A stretch of DNA of 64,000 nucleotides from Chitinophaga ginsengisegetis (lineage in GTDB: Bacteria > Bacteroidota > Bacteroidia > Chitinophagales > Chitinophagaceae). A program made the translations under genes and the position numbers. The notes beneath the pieces are model-generated. The model was given only the letters and a program-made list of their open reading frames with translations. It ran no database searches and was not told the origin of the DNA. The stretch is from NCBI RefSeq assembly GCF_900168065.1, contig NZ_FUZZ01000001.1:1984001-2048000 (forward strand), written 5' to 3'. This document shows positions 25,628 through 33,605 of this stretch, in pieces. Position 1 is the stretch's first letter; the number at the start of each line of letters is the position of its first letter.

Positions 25628-26988
25628 GAATCTTTAATCCTGCCACCGCACAAACCCTCGCCGTTCTCAGAGAAGATTCACTGGCAAGAGTAGTTGAGAA
25701 AACCGCATTACTCCGGCTGGCATTCGCCCACTGGTCGGCCAAACCACTGGCAGAGCGTATCAAAGTGATTGCCCGGTTCAACCAGCAGCTGGAAAAGAGA
25801 GTAGAGAAACTGGCGGGCATACTTACTTCCGAATCAGGAAAACCATTGCAGCAATCGCGCAATGAAATCAACGGCGCCGTAGCCCGGATCAACTGGATGC
25901 TGGAAAATGCAGAGAAGTACCTGTCGGACGAATGGGTAACCAATACGGATACACTAAAAGAAAAAATCTCTTACGAACCACTGGGGGTTATCTGCAATAT
26001 CTCTGCCTGGAACTACCCTTACCTGGTAGGTGTAAACGTTTTTATTCCTGCGCTGCTGGCCGGTAACACCGTATTGTATAAACCGTCGGAATACGCTACC
26101 CTCACGGGTATGGAAATAGAGAAACTTTTCTATTACGCCGGCCTTGAACAAAATGCTTTCAAAATAGCCATTGGTGGAAAAGCCACCGGCGAAAACCTGA
26201 TGGACCTGCGCGTGGATGGTTACTTCTTTACCGGCTCCTATAAAACCGGTAAATACATCTATGAAAAAGTAGCGTCCCGGATGTTGCCCTGTCAACTTGA
26301 ACTTGGCGGAAAAGATCCGCTTTATGTAACAGACGATATCGAAGATATTGCAGCAGTAGCCGCAGCTACCGCCGATGGCGCCTTTTACAACAACGGCCAG
26401 AGCTGCTGCGCCGTAGAACGCATCTACGTACATGAAAAAGTATACGACGAATATGTAGCGGAATTTGTAAAGGCAGTTAAATCCTGGAAACTGGGATTGC
26501 CCACAGATGACGGCGTGTACTTTGGCGCCATCACCAGGAAAGAACAACTAAAAGTACTCGAAAACCAGGTGCTGGAAGCGCGTGCAAAAGGCGCCACCCT
26601 GAAACTTGGCGGCCATATCATTGTACATGAAGGCAACTTCTTTGAGCCCACCATCCTCACAGATGTGGATCACAACATGAAAATTATGCAGGAAGAAAGC
26701 TTTGGTCCGGTGATAGGCATCATGAAAGTAACCAGTGATAAAGAAGCCATCGAACTGATGAACGATACGGAGTACGGGCTCACTGCTTCGGTATACTCCT
26801 CCAACGGGGAACGTGCGCAGGAAATCCTCTCACAGGTAAATGCAGGCACCGGCTACTGGAATTGCTGCGACCGGGTTACAGCAGGACTACCGTGGGCAGG
26901 CAGGAAACATTCAGGTTTTGGCGCTACGTTATCGCACCAGGGATTGAGGGCGTTTACGAAAACAAAGGCGTGGCAGATGAAAGGATAA
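25624..26988 (+). CDS. NAD(P)+-dependent aldehyde dehydrogenase
   Basis: A 454-residue enzyme of the ALDH superfamily. The catalytic Cys is C261 in N-N-G-Q-S-C and the general base Glu is E226 in L-E-L-G-G-K-D-P. The cofactor region includes I-S-A-W-N-Y-P and K-P-S-E-Y-A. It resembles succinate-semialdehyde dehydrogenase-type members that act on small amino-aldehydes. In the operon it would oxidise gamma-glutamyl-aminoacetaldehyde to gamma-glutamylglycine, comparable to PuuC. It is the last gene; a hairpin terminator follows within 25 bases. Confidence 0.9.
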   Translation: MRIFNPATAQTLAVLREDSLARVVEKTALLRLAFAHWSAKPLAERIKVIARFNQQLEKRVEKLAGILTSESGKPLQQSRNEINGAVARINWMLENAEKYLSDEWVTNTDTLKEKISYEPLGVICNISAWNYPYLVGVNVFIPALLAGNTVLYKPSEYATLTGMEIEKLFYYAGLEQNAFKIAIGGKATGENLMDLRVDGYFFTGSYKTGKYIYEKVASRMLPCQLELGGKDPLYVTDDIEDIAAVAAATADGAFYNNGQSCCAVERIYVHEKVYDEYVAEFVKAVKSWKLGLPTDDGVYFGAITRKEQLKVLENQVLEARAKGATLKLGGHIIVHEGNFFEPTILTDVDHNMKIMQEESFGPVIGIMKVTSDKEAIELMNDTEYGLTASVYSSNGERAQEILSQVNAGTGYWNCCDRVTAGLPWAGRKHSGFGATLSHQGLRAFTKTKAWQMKG

Positions 26989-27011
26989 GTTTTATATACG
27001 TGCTTTTTACG

Positions 27012-27048
27012 AAAGCGTGATGCAATGTTGAATTGTATCACGCTTTTT
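27012..27048 (+). terminator. terminator of the ethanolamine operon
   Basis: A 10-bp stem AAAGCGTGAT / ATCACGCTTT with a loop of 15 bases and a T run on the plus strand begins 24 bases after the aldehyde dehydrogenase stop. Confidence 0.8.
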
Positions 27049-27051
27049 ATT

Positions 27052-27092
27052 GGGGCCATAAAGGGGCCAACATACGGGCCACAAAGGAGCCA
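27052..27092 (+). repeat. four GGGCCA-like units spaced 11-12 bp
   Basis: Copies at 27052 (GGGGCCA), 27063 (GGGGCCA), 27075 (CGGGCCA) and 27086 (GGAGCCA) are separated by 11, 12 and 11 bases. They lie just after the operon terminator and before the riboswitch promoter. The near-helical spacing resembles the 11-bp repeat at 50214-50290, although the sequence differs. Confidence 0.45.
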
Positions 27093-27125
27093 TCCATCCA
27101 TTGCCCACACCCTCCTCCACTTCAT

Positions 27126-27157
27126 TTTGGCATTTATACCTAATTACCGTAGGTTTG
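27126..27157 (+). promoter_or_regulatory. Bacteroidota-type promoter of the riboswitch transcript
   Basis: TTTG at 27126-27129 is followed after 20 bases by TAGGTTTG at 27150-27157, matching the -33 TTTG and -7 TAnnTTTG elements of Bacteroidota housekeeping promoters. Transcription would then start near 27163, directly at the first riboswitch bases. Confidence 0.6.
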
Positions 27158-27159
27158 CC

Positions 27160-27348
27160 TCCGCATTTGGTTCCGCCCCGCGGCGGATTAAAAGGGAATC
27201 CGGTGTAAAACCGGAGCTATCCCCGTAGCTGTAATCCTGCATTTATCGTCAGATAAATTGTTTTTCCGGATGAACTCCATACCACTGTCTGCCTGCCCGG
27301 CAGATGGGAAGGTCCCGGAAAAGCAGGTAAGCCAGAAGACCTGCCTTT
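27160..27348 (+). promoter_or_regulatory. cobalamin (AdoCbl-type) riboswitch
   Basis: Conserved B12-riboswitch elements appear in the right order: the P3-P5 core AAAAGGGAATCCGGTG near 27190, the L5 region GCTATCCCCGTAGCTGTAA near 27216-27234, CCACTG near 27282, GGGAAGG near 27306, and the closing B12-box AAGCCAGAAGACCTGCC at about 27328-27344. It controls the BtuG-like lipoprotein gene starting at 27538. The intervening leader (27349-27537) contains a T8 run (near 27420) and a small hairpin near 27480-27500 that may be part of the expression platform. High cobalamin is expected to switch expression off. Confidence 0.95.
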
Positions 27349-27537
27349 TGTAATTGATCATTCAACGCTTTCGGGTGAAATGCCATGAATGTAGGCCTGC
27401 CAGCCATTTATGCGCTGTTATTTTTTTTCGTTTAGCCTTAGGCGTAATGCCGGGAGGATAACCGACATTATGATCATTTTTCCAGGGTTTTTACCCCGGA
27501 GAAAAGTGCGTTGTATTTTCTTAACAAAACAATAAAT

Positions 27538-28668
27538 ATGAAAAAACAGTTATTATCCTTTCTGTCTGCAGCATTAATGCTGTTTGTTGCTTCCTGTCAA
27601 AAAGATGATGCCTTGCAACCCCTCGAACGCCAACGCACCAACGAAGCGGGTACCGGCGGCGTTACGGCATCATTAATCGCCGGTAAATACGGCAATGGGT
27701 TCTTTATCGCTAACGAAGGATGGTTTGGGCACGGTACCGGCGACCTGCATTTCTATTCCTACAGCGGTGATAGTCTTGTTACCAACATTTACCACGCAGA
27801 AAACCCCACAGGCGCATTGGGCGGCCCTTCCAATACCCTGCAGTATGCCACTGTATTCAACGGTAAAATGTATATCGTTGTAAAAGCCGGCGGACCACTG
27901 GTAGTAACAGATGCAGGCAGCCTGGTTGAAACCGGCCGTATCACTACCCTGCCAGGTAATGATGGTCATGCCTTTATTGGTGTGGATGCCACCCGCGGAC
28001 TGCTGAGTGCAAGCGATGGCGTATATCCCATTACGTTACCTTCCCTTGCAGTAGGCGCTAAAGTAACTGGTGTAGCCGGTTATACCGGTGATATGTTAAA
28101 AGCCGGCAGCTATATTTTTGTGTTGTCCCAAACAGATGGTATCGTTGCTTTAAACAGCACTACGTACGCTGTAGTAAAAAAATTCGGCGCAGCTAACCTG
28201 GCCTTCGCTGCCGGTAAAGATGGCGGCGTATATGCCACCAACTCCGATTCCCTGATCCGCATAGACCCCGCTACACTGGTGCGCACTGCCGTGAAACTGC
28301 CTTTCACAGTACCATCTCCGTGGGGAGCATGGCGCCACGCGGCGATCACTGCCTCTACGACGGAGAATGCTGTTTACATTGTGCGTAACAACGGTTTTGC
28401 CGGTGGTACCCAATTGTACCGCTATATCATTGGCAACACCGCATCGCTTGCATCTCCTTTTATCACACTGCCTTCAGGCCAATATTTCTATGGCGCCGGT
28501 GCTGCGTATAACAAGGATAAAAATGAACTGGTAATGACTACATTGAATGGCTCTTTCACCGGAGATGTGAACAGGGTCCTGATGTATGACGCTACTACCG
28601 CTACATTGAAAAAAACACTCACTTACAACGGATGGTATTTCCCGGCCATGCCTGTGTTTCATGAGTAG
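27538..28668 (+). CDS. BtuG-like YncE/DUF5074 beta-propeller surface lipoprotein
   Basis: A 376-residue lipoprotein started at ATG 27538, with the lipobox V-A-S-C (Cys-20). A TTG at 27511 is a weaker alternative. The mature protein shows repeated short beta-strand units typical of a YncE-type seven-bladed propeller (G-F-F-I-A-N-E-G-W near the start, then recurring T-D-G / D-A-x-T turns). In Bacteroides, BtuG is a surface propeller lipoprotein that captures cobalamin and hands it to BtuB. The riboswitch in front strongly supports a cobalamin role, although no btuB or other uptake gene lies next to it in this window. Confidence 0.85.
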   Translation: MKKQLLSFLSAALMLFVASCQKDDALQPLERQRTNEAGTGGVTASLIAGKYGNGFFIANEGWFGHGTGDLHFYSYSGDSLVTNIYHAENPTGALGGPSNTLQYATVFNGKMYIVVKAGGPLVVTDAGSLVETGRITTLPGNDGHAFIGVDATRGLLSASDGVYPITLPSLAVGAKVTGVAGYTGDMLKAGSYIFVLSQTDGIVALNSTTYAVVKKFGAANLAFAAGKDGGVYATNSDSLIRIDPATLVRTAVKLPFTVPSPWGAWRHAAITASTTENAVYIVRNNGFAGGTQLYRYIIGNTASLASPFITLPSGQYFYGAGAAYNKDKNELVMTTLNGSFTGDVNRVLMYDATTATLKKTLTYNGWYFPAMPVFHE

Positions 28669-28681
28669 AGGATGAAATAAA

Positions 28682-28776
28682 GAGAGGGTGCCTCAAAATT
28701 TTTACGGGACAGAACATCTATGTGGGGCTTAGATGTCCACTTTAAAAGCCGGATGGTGAGACACCCTCTCTTTTTT
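28682..28776 (+). terminator. long stem-loop terminator after the BtuG-like gene, MITE-like termini
   Basis: Arms 28682-28695 and 28757-28770 pair over 13 of 14 bases (GAGAGGGTG / CACCCTCTC core) and enclose about 60 bases that include a second hairpin (ACATCT / AGATGT). A T6 run follows. It can act as a terminator. The GAGGGTGYCTCA ends resemble terminal inverted repeats of some Bacteroidota insertion sequences, so a non-autonomous relic is possible. Confidence 0.6.
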
Positions 28777-28955
28777 GCTTCCCAATTATTCATCCATTAA
28801 TTCCCTTTCTATCTATAAGTCTAATTTACCGCCATACTCAATCGAAATCTTCCTGCCTTAACCCTTCCGATGTAATTTTAGACTTGAACCTGGCAGCCCT
28901 GCTATTACAGACATTTTAAATTCCGAATTGTGTTTTTATATTGTTCATAAAAGTT

Positions 28956-29267
28956 TCATCCTTTTTGTCTTTTCGACAAAAGCATTCTGGCGTCTTGTCC
29001 AATAACGTACCTCAGTTGATTTTTGCCGTCAGTTGAGGTTTCAAAAATAAACTGTGCAACTGCATCAGCAGATAGGGCGCTTTGGGTGATAAAGCGTTCC
29101 TAAAGGAAATGCCATTCTACCCCCGCCGATTAAATATTGATGATAAGTCCTTCTTGTTTTTGCGGAATTCTCATGGTTGCAATTACATTCCAACCTTTGG
29201 AGCAAATAATATCGCTGTTGCTCCGCCAAGTCCTGTAGATGATCCTGTGATAAAATAGTTTATTCAT
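28956..29267 (-). pseudogene. decayed short-chain dehydrogenase (SDR), frameshifted and internally deleted
   Basis: On the minus strand an ATG at 29267 begins M-N-K-L-F. After a frameshift the SDR cofactor motif T-G-S-S-T-G-L-G-G-A-T-A appears, then, in another frame, K-G-W-N-V-I-A-T-M-R. Closer to 28956 a third in-frame stretch reads T-D-G-K-N-Q-L-R-Y-V-I-G and A-R-M-L-L-S-K-R, the usual SDR C-terminus, ending in TGA. Only about 310 bases remain of an expected 800 or so, so the middle, including the catalytic Y-x-x-x-K, is gone. The rest of the 28777-29421 gap is A+T-rich with no gene seen. Confidence 0.8.
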
Positions 29268-29421
29268 AAAATGATTTAATTAATAAAGATAAGTGTATGC
29301 TTTCCGAAACTCCTTCTGGTTATCTAACCAGAAGTTAATCTTTAAATCCAATGGCTGTAACGCTATGCGATTTAAGCTATTTGGCACTTAAATAAACCAA
29401 TACAAAATGTGATACTCACAT

Positions 29422-30336
29422 TTAGTTAAATGACTGACGGAATTCAAGCGGTGTAATGTTCGTTTGTTTCTTAAAAAGCTTACTAAAAGACTGCGGATAT
29501 TCAAAACCCAATTCATAAGCAATTTCACTGACCGTCATATTGGTAGAGGTTAGGATATGTTTGGCTTTTTCAATTAGTTTATCATGGATATGCTGTTGTG
29601 TGCTTTGACCCGTAAGGCTTCTAAGCATATCACTTAGATAATTAGCAGACATATTCAGTTCGGTGGAAAAATACTGGACAGAAGGTATTCCTTTTAAGGA
29701 AAGATTATTTCCCTCAAAATAATCATTCATTAACTTTTCAAAGTTGATAAGCAATTCACTGTTTGCTGTTTTCCTTGTTATAAACTGCCGATTGTAGAAC
29801 CGGTTACAATAATTCAGCAGCAACTCAATTTGTGAGATAAGTATATCTTGACTATAAACGTCTATCCTCGAACTATATTCTTTTCGGATAGTGTCCATTA
29901 CTTCTTCAACAATTGTTGCTTCCTTGTCGGAGAGGTGAAGAGCTTCATGTACAGCATAAGAAAAAAAGCCAAACTGAGTAATCTTTGCGGCCAAAGAATA
30001 AGCCCTTATAAAATCCGGGTGTATCAGCATTGTCCAACCTTGTAAGTTCACGTTGTCTGAGAGTTCAGAAACAATGACTTGATTGGGTCCGTGGAAAACC
30101 ATTGCACCTTCCTGAAAATCATAGTAATGCTGTCCATACCTCATCGTACCAGTATAATTTATTTTCCTGCTGATGGTATAGAAATCATAGGTTTTGCTTC
30201 TTAACTTCTCCTCAGAGTAATTCTTAATATTTTCATGGTTAATCAAACTAATTAAAGGGTGCTGTGGCTTTTCCACACCTAATAAGTCATGATATTCTGA
30301 TATTGATTTGATATGGTAAGGCCTCTCTGTTTTCAT
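29422..30336 (-). CDS. AraC-family transcriptional regulator
   Basis: A 304-residue regulator. The C-terminal AraC/XylS DNA-binding domain spans about residues 205-304 with two helix-turn-helix units (S-A-N-Y-L-S-D-M-L-R and V-S-E-I-A-Y-E-L-G-F-E-Y-P-Q-S-F-S-K-L-F-K-K). The N-terminal part is a cupin-like sensing domain as in regulators that control oxidoreductase genes. It stands between the SDR pseudogene and an intact SDR gene on the same strand, 37 bases downstream of the latter, so it probably regulates these SDR genes. Codon use is A+T-rich like its neighbours. Confidence 0.9.
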   Translation of the reverse strand: MKTERPYHIKSISEYHDLLGVEKPQHPLISLINHENIKNYSEEKLRSKTYDFYTISRKINYTGTMRYGQHYYDFQEGAMVFHGPNQVIVSELSDNVNLQGWTMLIHPDFIRAYSLAAKITQFGFFSYAVHEALHLSDKEATIVEEVMDTIRKEYSSRIDVYSQDILISQIELLLNYCNRFYNRQFITRKTANSELLINFEKLMNDYFEGNNLSLKGIPSVQYFSTELNMSANYLSDMLRSLTGQSTQQHIHDKLIEKAKHILTSTNMTVSEIAYELGFEYPQSFSKLFKKQTNITPLEFRQSFN

Positions 30337-30373
30337 ATTGATTGGATATTTGCAGAATACAATATTATTCCAG

Positions 30374-31213
30374 TTAATTTATTTCTAAATCTGTAGATAA
30401 TGATATCTTTTTAAAGACCTCAAACTCTTTCAAATCTCGTGCTCTTTTATCCATGATCATTTTAAAGCTGTCAGGTCCCAGTATTAAATGAACCGGAGGA
30501 TTTTCCATATTGACCAGATTTACCAGTTCTGCAACCAGTTTTTCTGGATCACCGGGCTGCTTTCCAGCTCTTTCTGCGTAACTTTGATATGTACTTGCAC
30601 TTTCATAGTCAATAATAGGATTCCTTGCATAATTCAAAGAACCTTCATCTAAAAAATTAGTCCTGAAAGACCCCGGTAATACCACTGTAGGCTTCACGTT
30701 AAGATGTTTCGCTTCTAAAGCCAATGCCTCTGTGAGGCCAACCATTGCAAATTTTGATGCTACGTAACTACCGATATTCGGCCCAGCGCAATACCCGGCA
30801 GCTGAGGCTACATTTATTATTCGCCCGGAACGCTGTTTTCTGAATTGTGCCATCGAAGCCCTAATCACATTTACCGTTCCGAACAAATTTACATCTAAAG
30901 CTTTTCTGAATTCTTCATCTGTTAATTCTTCCAAACTGCCAATAAATGAAAATCCCGCATTATTAACAGCAACATCCAGCCCTCCAAAATATTGGATTGT
31001 TTGATTAATTGCCTCTTTAACATCCTCGCTATTTGTGATATCCAATCCAAGTGGTAAAAAATGGTCACTTTCTATGCCAATATTTGACTTTAGTAAATTT
31101 GAATCTCTTGATGTTGCTGCAACCTTGTTACCTTTCTCCAATAATAATTTTGTGAGTAACAAGCCCATCCCTTTTGAAGCCCCCGTCACAAACCAGATTT
31201 TTCGATTGTCCAT
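30374..31213 (-). CDS. short-chain dehydrogenase/reductase (SDR), first intact copy
   Basis: A 279-residue classical SDR. It has the cofactor motif T-G-A-S-K-G-M-G near residue 10, N-N-A-G in the fourth strand, and catalytic Y150-V-A-S-K154 preceded by the Ser in N-V-A-S-A-A-G. The substrate is unknown; the family reduces or oxidises carbonyl/hydroxyl groups with NAD(P)H. It is paralogous to the SDR at 32559-33389, with shared motifs such as P-G-x-F-R-T-N-F-L. It belongs to an A+T-rich cluster with AraC and alpha/beta hydrolase genes and is probably co-transcribed with the AraC gene. Confidence 0.92.
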   Translation of the reverse strand: MDNRKIWFVTGASKGMGLLLTKLLLEKGNKVAATSRDSNLLKSNIGIESDHFLPLGLDITNSEDVKEAINQTIQYFGGLDVAVNNAGFSFIGSLEELTDEEFRKALDVNLFGTVNVIRASMAQFRKQRSGRIINVASAAGYCAGPNIGSYVASKFAMVGLTEALALEAKHLNVKPTVVLPGSFRTNFLDEGSLNYARNPIIDYESASTYQSYAERAGKQPGDPEKLVAELVNLVNMENPPVHLILGPDSFKMIMDKRARDLKEFEVFKKISLSTDLEIN

Positions 31214-31266
31214 ATTTACCTATTAATTTCATTAAATGAATTCTATCAGATTAAGATTTAATACTA

Positions 31267-31303
31267 TACAGCAGGATTGCATTATTTTAGCAATCCTACT
31301 GTA
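31267..31303 (-). terminator. hairpin after the alpha/beta hydrolase gene
   Basis: A 14-base stem with one mismatch (arms 31267-31280 and 31290-31303) lies a few bases past the hydrolase stop on the minus strand. It has only a moderate A/T tail. Confidence 0.5.
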
Positions 31304-31308
31304 CGCAC

Positions 31309-32262
31309 TCAATGCTTCTTGAAAAACTCATCAACCTTATCCATTGCAGGGTCAAGAAATTTGTCAATATCATACAAATCCATGTGTGATGCCCCTTCTA
31401 TGACCACCCATTCCTTTTCTCCCGCCGCCATTTCATATACCTCTCTGTCCATGTCATGTGTAAATGCTTCGCTTCCCGCAATAACCAAAAATGGCGTAGT
31501 AAAATACTTTGCCTGGTTCATAAATACCCTTGCCGGATCAACAGGCAAACCTACAGTGGGATAATTAGGAGAATAGTTAGGGCACTTATCTTGCCCGGCT
31601 CTAAGGAAATAATACCCATATGCGTCTTTCATCGCTCTTGACGCACTATCAGGTGGGGGCAAAGGCATTCCACCAAAAATAGGTGCGGTTTCATATTCTC
31701 CGGTTTCATAATATTTCTGCTTAGCTTCTGCCGCTGTCTGCAGCATTTTGTCAAGAAGATCTTTCTGATAAGCCCCAAATAAACTGGCAGCTGCATCAAA
31801 ATTACCAACCAATGTTGCTACTGCTTTTATCCGGGCATCTCCAATAGCTACATTACAGATATAAGGAGCACCAGCGCAAGCCCCAAGACCATAAAATCTG
31901 CCTCTGTCAACAAATTTCAGTGTTCTTAAAAAGCTTATTGCATCAGTGGTATTGGGAATCATATTATGCATGGATTCATAGTTTCTGATTTCTCCCTCAC
32001 TATCGCCAAAGTTTTTCGGATCGAACACTAAGAAAGCATAACCTTTTGCTGAAAGCTTATTACCATATGTTGCTCCGGTTTGTTCCTTCACTTGTGTACC
32101 CACACGGGTATAAATAACTGTAGGGTACTTTTTTTGGCTGTCAAATCCTGCTGGTAAGTATAAATCTCCAGCTAATTTATAACCCTGGCTCATAAAATAA
32201 ACCCTGTTCTTTCCTTCTCTTAACTGCTGATAATCTACAGTTATTACTTCTTGATTTTTCAT
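31309..32262 (-). CDS. alpha/beta hydrolase, dienelactone hydrolase-like with Cys nucleophile
   Basis: A 317-residue cytosolic hydrolase. The nucleophile elbow reads G-A-C-A-G with Cys-129 in place of the usual Ser, as in dienelactone hydrolases and some related peptidase-like members. Early landmarks are G-D-L-Y-L-P-A-G and Y-P-T-V-I-Y-T-R. A predicted acid and His lie in the C-terminal third (S-E-A-F-T-H-D-M-D and G-A-S-H-M-D-L-Y). The substrate is unknown. It lies between two SDR genes; the 296-base gap to the upstream SDR (32263-32558) is A+T-rich and probably holds its own promoter, with nothing else recognised. Confidence 0.85.
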   Translation of the reverse strand: MKNQEVITVDYQQLREGKNRVYFMSQGYKLAGDLYLPAGFDSQKKYPTVIYTRVGTQVKEQTGATYGNKLSAKGYAFLVFDPKNFGDSEGEIRNYESMHNMIPNTTDAISFLRTLKFVDRGRFYGLGACAGAPYICNVAIGDARIKAVATLVGNFDAAASLFGAYQKDLLDKMLQTAAEAKQKYYETGEYETAPIFGGMPLPPPDSASRAMKDAYGYYFLRAGQDKCPNYSPNYPTVGLPVDPARVFMNQAKYFTTPFLVIAGSEAFTHDMDREVYEMAAGEKEWVVIEGASHMDLYDIDKFLDPAMDKVDEFFKKH

Positions 32263-32558
32263 TTTATTATTTTTTTAATTATTATTTAGGTTGCTTTGAG
32301 AAAATCCAATTGTGTAAATGCACATCATAATGCTTACTGTAAAAAACAGTTTGTTTTATCTTCATTGACAGGAAGAAATTCCCGTCTTTTCTTACATTCA
32401 TTCATATAAATAATCTCCTTCATTTAAGCACCCAATTATCATACATGTTCCCCTCATAAGACTTAATAATTTCGCTTTTAAATTATAAACCAAAGTTGAG
32501 GAATATCAAGAAGCTGACTGTATCCAAATCTCTTAGGGTTGTGTTCAAATACAGGGTT

Positions 32559-33389
32559 TTATTCAAATCCGGTTGAGAGGCTCAACTCTTTCAATTGTTC
32601 CAGTTTTTCAAGTTGAGATTTGTAATAATTTACAGCTCTTTCGTAGGCATCTCCTCCCATCAACAAATGTAAAGGGGCATTCTCCTTTCCCGCGGAATTA
32701 ATTAAAATCTTTACCAATTTATCGGGATCGCCTGGCTGCTGTCCGTTATATTGGTTCATTGCATCAACCAGATGTTGTGTGCCGTATGCTTCAATTTTAT
32801 TTTGAGCTACCGGAAATGCTCCTAAAAAGTTTGTCCTGAAAAGTCCCGGTGAAACAATGGTTACTTTTACATTAAAAGGTTTTGCTTCCAATGCCAATGC
32901 TTCGGAGAATCCTATAACAGCTGATTTTACAGCATTATAACTACCTGCACACGCATCAGCAGAATATCCGGCAGATGAAGCAAAATTGAAAAAATGTCCA
33001 CTTTCCTGCCTGCGGAAATAAGGCATTACATTCCTGATTACATTTTGAAATGCAAATACATTTACATTTACAGATTGACGAAATTCTTTATCGGATACTT
33101 CTTCCAAAGCCCCCAAAAGCATATAGCCTGCGTTGTTTACCGCAACATCGATTTTACCGAATTTGGCAACCGTTTGTTCAATCGCTCTTTTGACATCATC
33201 ATCGCTGGTAATATCAACTGTAAGTGCTAGTAAACCAGTACTTTGTCCTAGTTTTTCCTCGATTTGTGTCTTATCTCTCGAAGTTGCAGCAACTTTATAC
33301 CCTGCGTCTAATAATTGCTTTACTAGTGCTAAGCCAAAACCATTTGAAGCTCCGGTTATAAACCAAACCTGTTCTTTTTGATTATTCAT
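32559..33389 (-). CDS. short-chain dehydrogenase/reductase (SDR), second intact copy
   Basis: A 276-residue classical SDR with T-G-A-S-N-G-F-G near residue 13, N-N-A-G, and catalytic Y151-N-A-V-K155 with the preceding Ser in F-A-S-S-A-G. It is a paralogue of the SDR at 30374-31213 and of the two decayed copies nearby. Just upstream is an SDR N-terminal fragment and, divergently, an HxlR regulator with a palindromic site in the gap. Regulation by that HxlR protein is plausible. The substrate is unknown. Confidence 0.92.
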   Translation of the reverse strand: MNNQKEQVWFITGASNGFGLALVKQLLDAGYKVAATSRDKTQIEEKLGQSTGLLALTVDITSDDDVKRAIEQTVAKFGKIDVAVNNAGYMLLGALEEVSDKEFRQSVNVNVFAFQNVIRNVMPYFRRQESGHFFNFASSAGYSADACAGSYNAVKSAVIGFSEALALEAKPFNVKVTIVSPGLFRTNFLGAFPVAQNKIEAYGTQHLVDAMNQYNGQQPGDPDKLVKILINSAGKENAPLHLLMGGDAYERAVNYYKSQLEKLEQLKELSLSTGFE

Positions 33390-33417
33390 TTTAATATAAT
33401 TTTTATTGCTACTTATG

Positions 33418-33522
33418 TTATTTGAAAGTTGCCACCACGTTATCTCCTTTTTTCAGAACAGCTTCTGTTATGCTTCTGCCCAACCCTCGTGAACTTCCTG
33501 TAATAAACCAGGTCTTTCTCAT
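33418..33522 (-). pseudogene. truncated SDR N-terminal fragment (34 codons)
   Basis: From ATG 33522 the minus strand reads M-R-K-T-W-F-I-T-G-S-S-R-G-L-G-R-S and ends V-V-A-T-F-K-stop. This is an intact SDR cofactor-binding start cut off after 34 residues. The following intact SDR begins 29 bases later with its own ATG, so this looks like the remnant of a gene replaced by, or recombined with, the neighbouring paralogue. Confidence 0.85.
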
Positions 33523-33573
33523 CTATGATTAGTTTTTAATTGTGCGTGTCAAAATTATCGACAAAAAGATATA

Positions 33574-33596
33574 CTTTTGATACCTGTATACAAAAG
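33574..33596. promoter_or_regulatory. palindromic operator-like site between SDR remnant and HxlR gene
   Basis: A 23-base near-perfect palindrome with outer arms CTTTTG / CAAAAG and inner ATAC / GTAT halves sits 10 bases before the HxlR start codon and upstream of the divergent SDR genes. HxlR dimers bind such inverted repeats in divergent promoters, so autoregulation and SDR control are likely. Confidence 0.6.
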
Positions 33597-33605
33597 GATA
33601 CTTAA

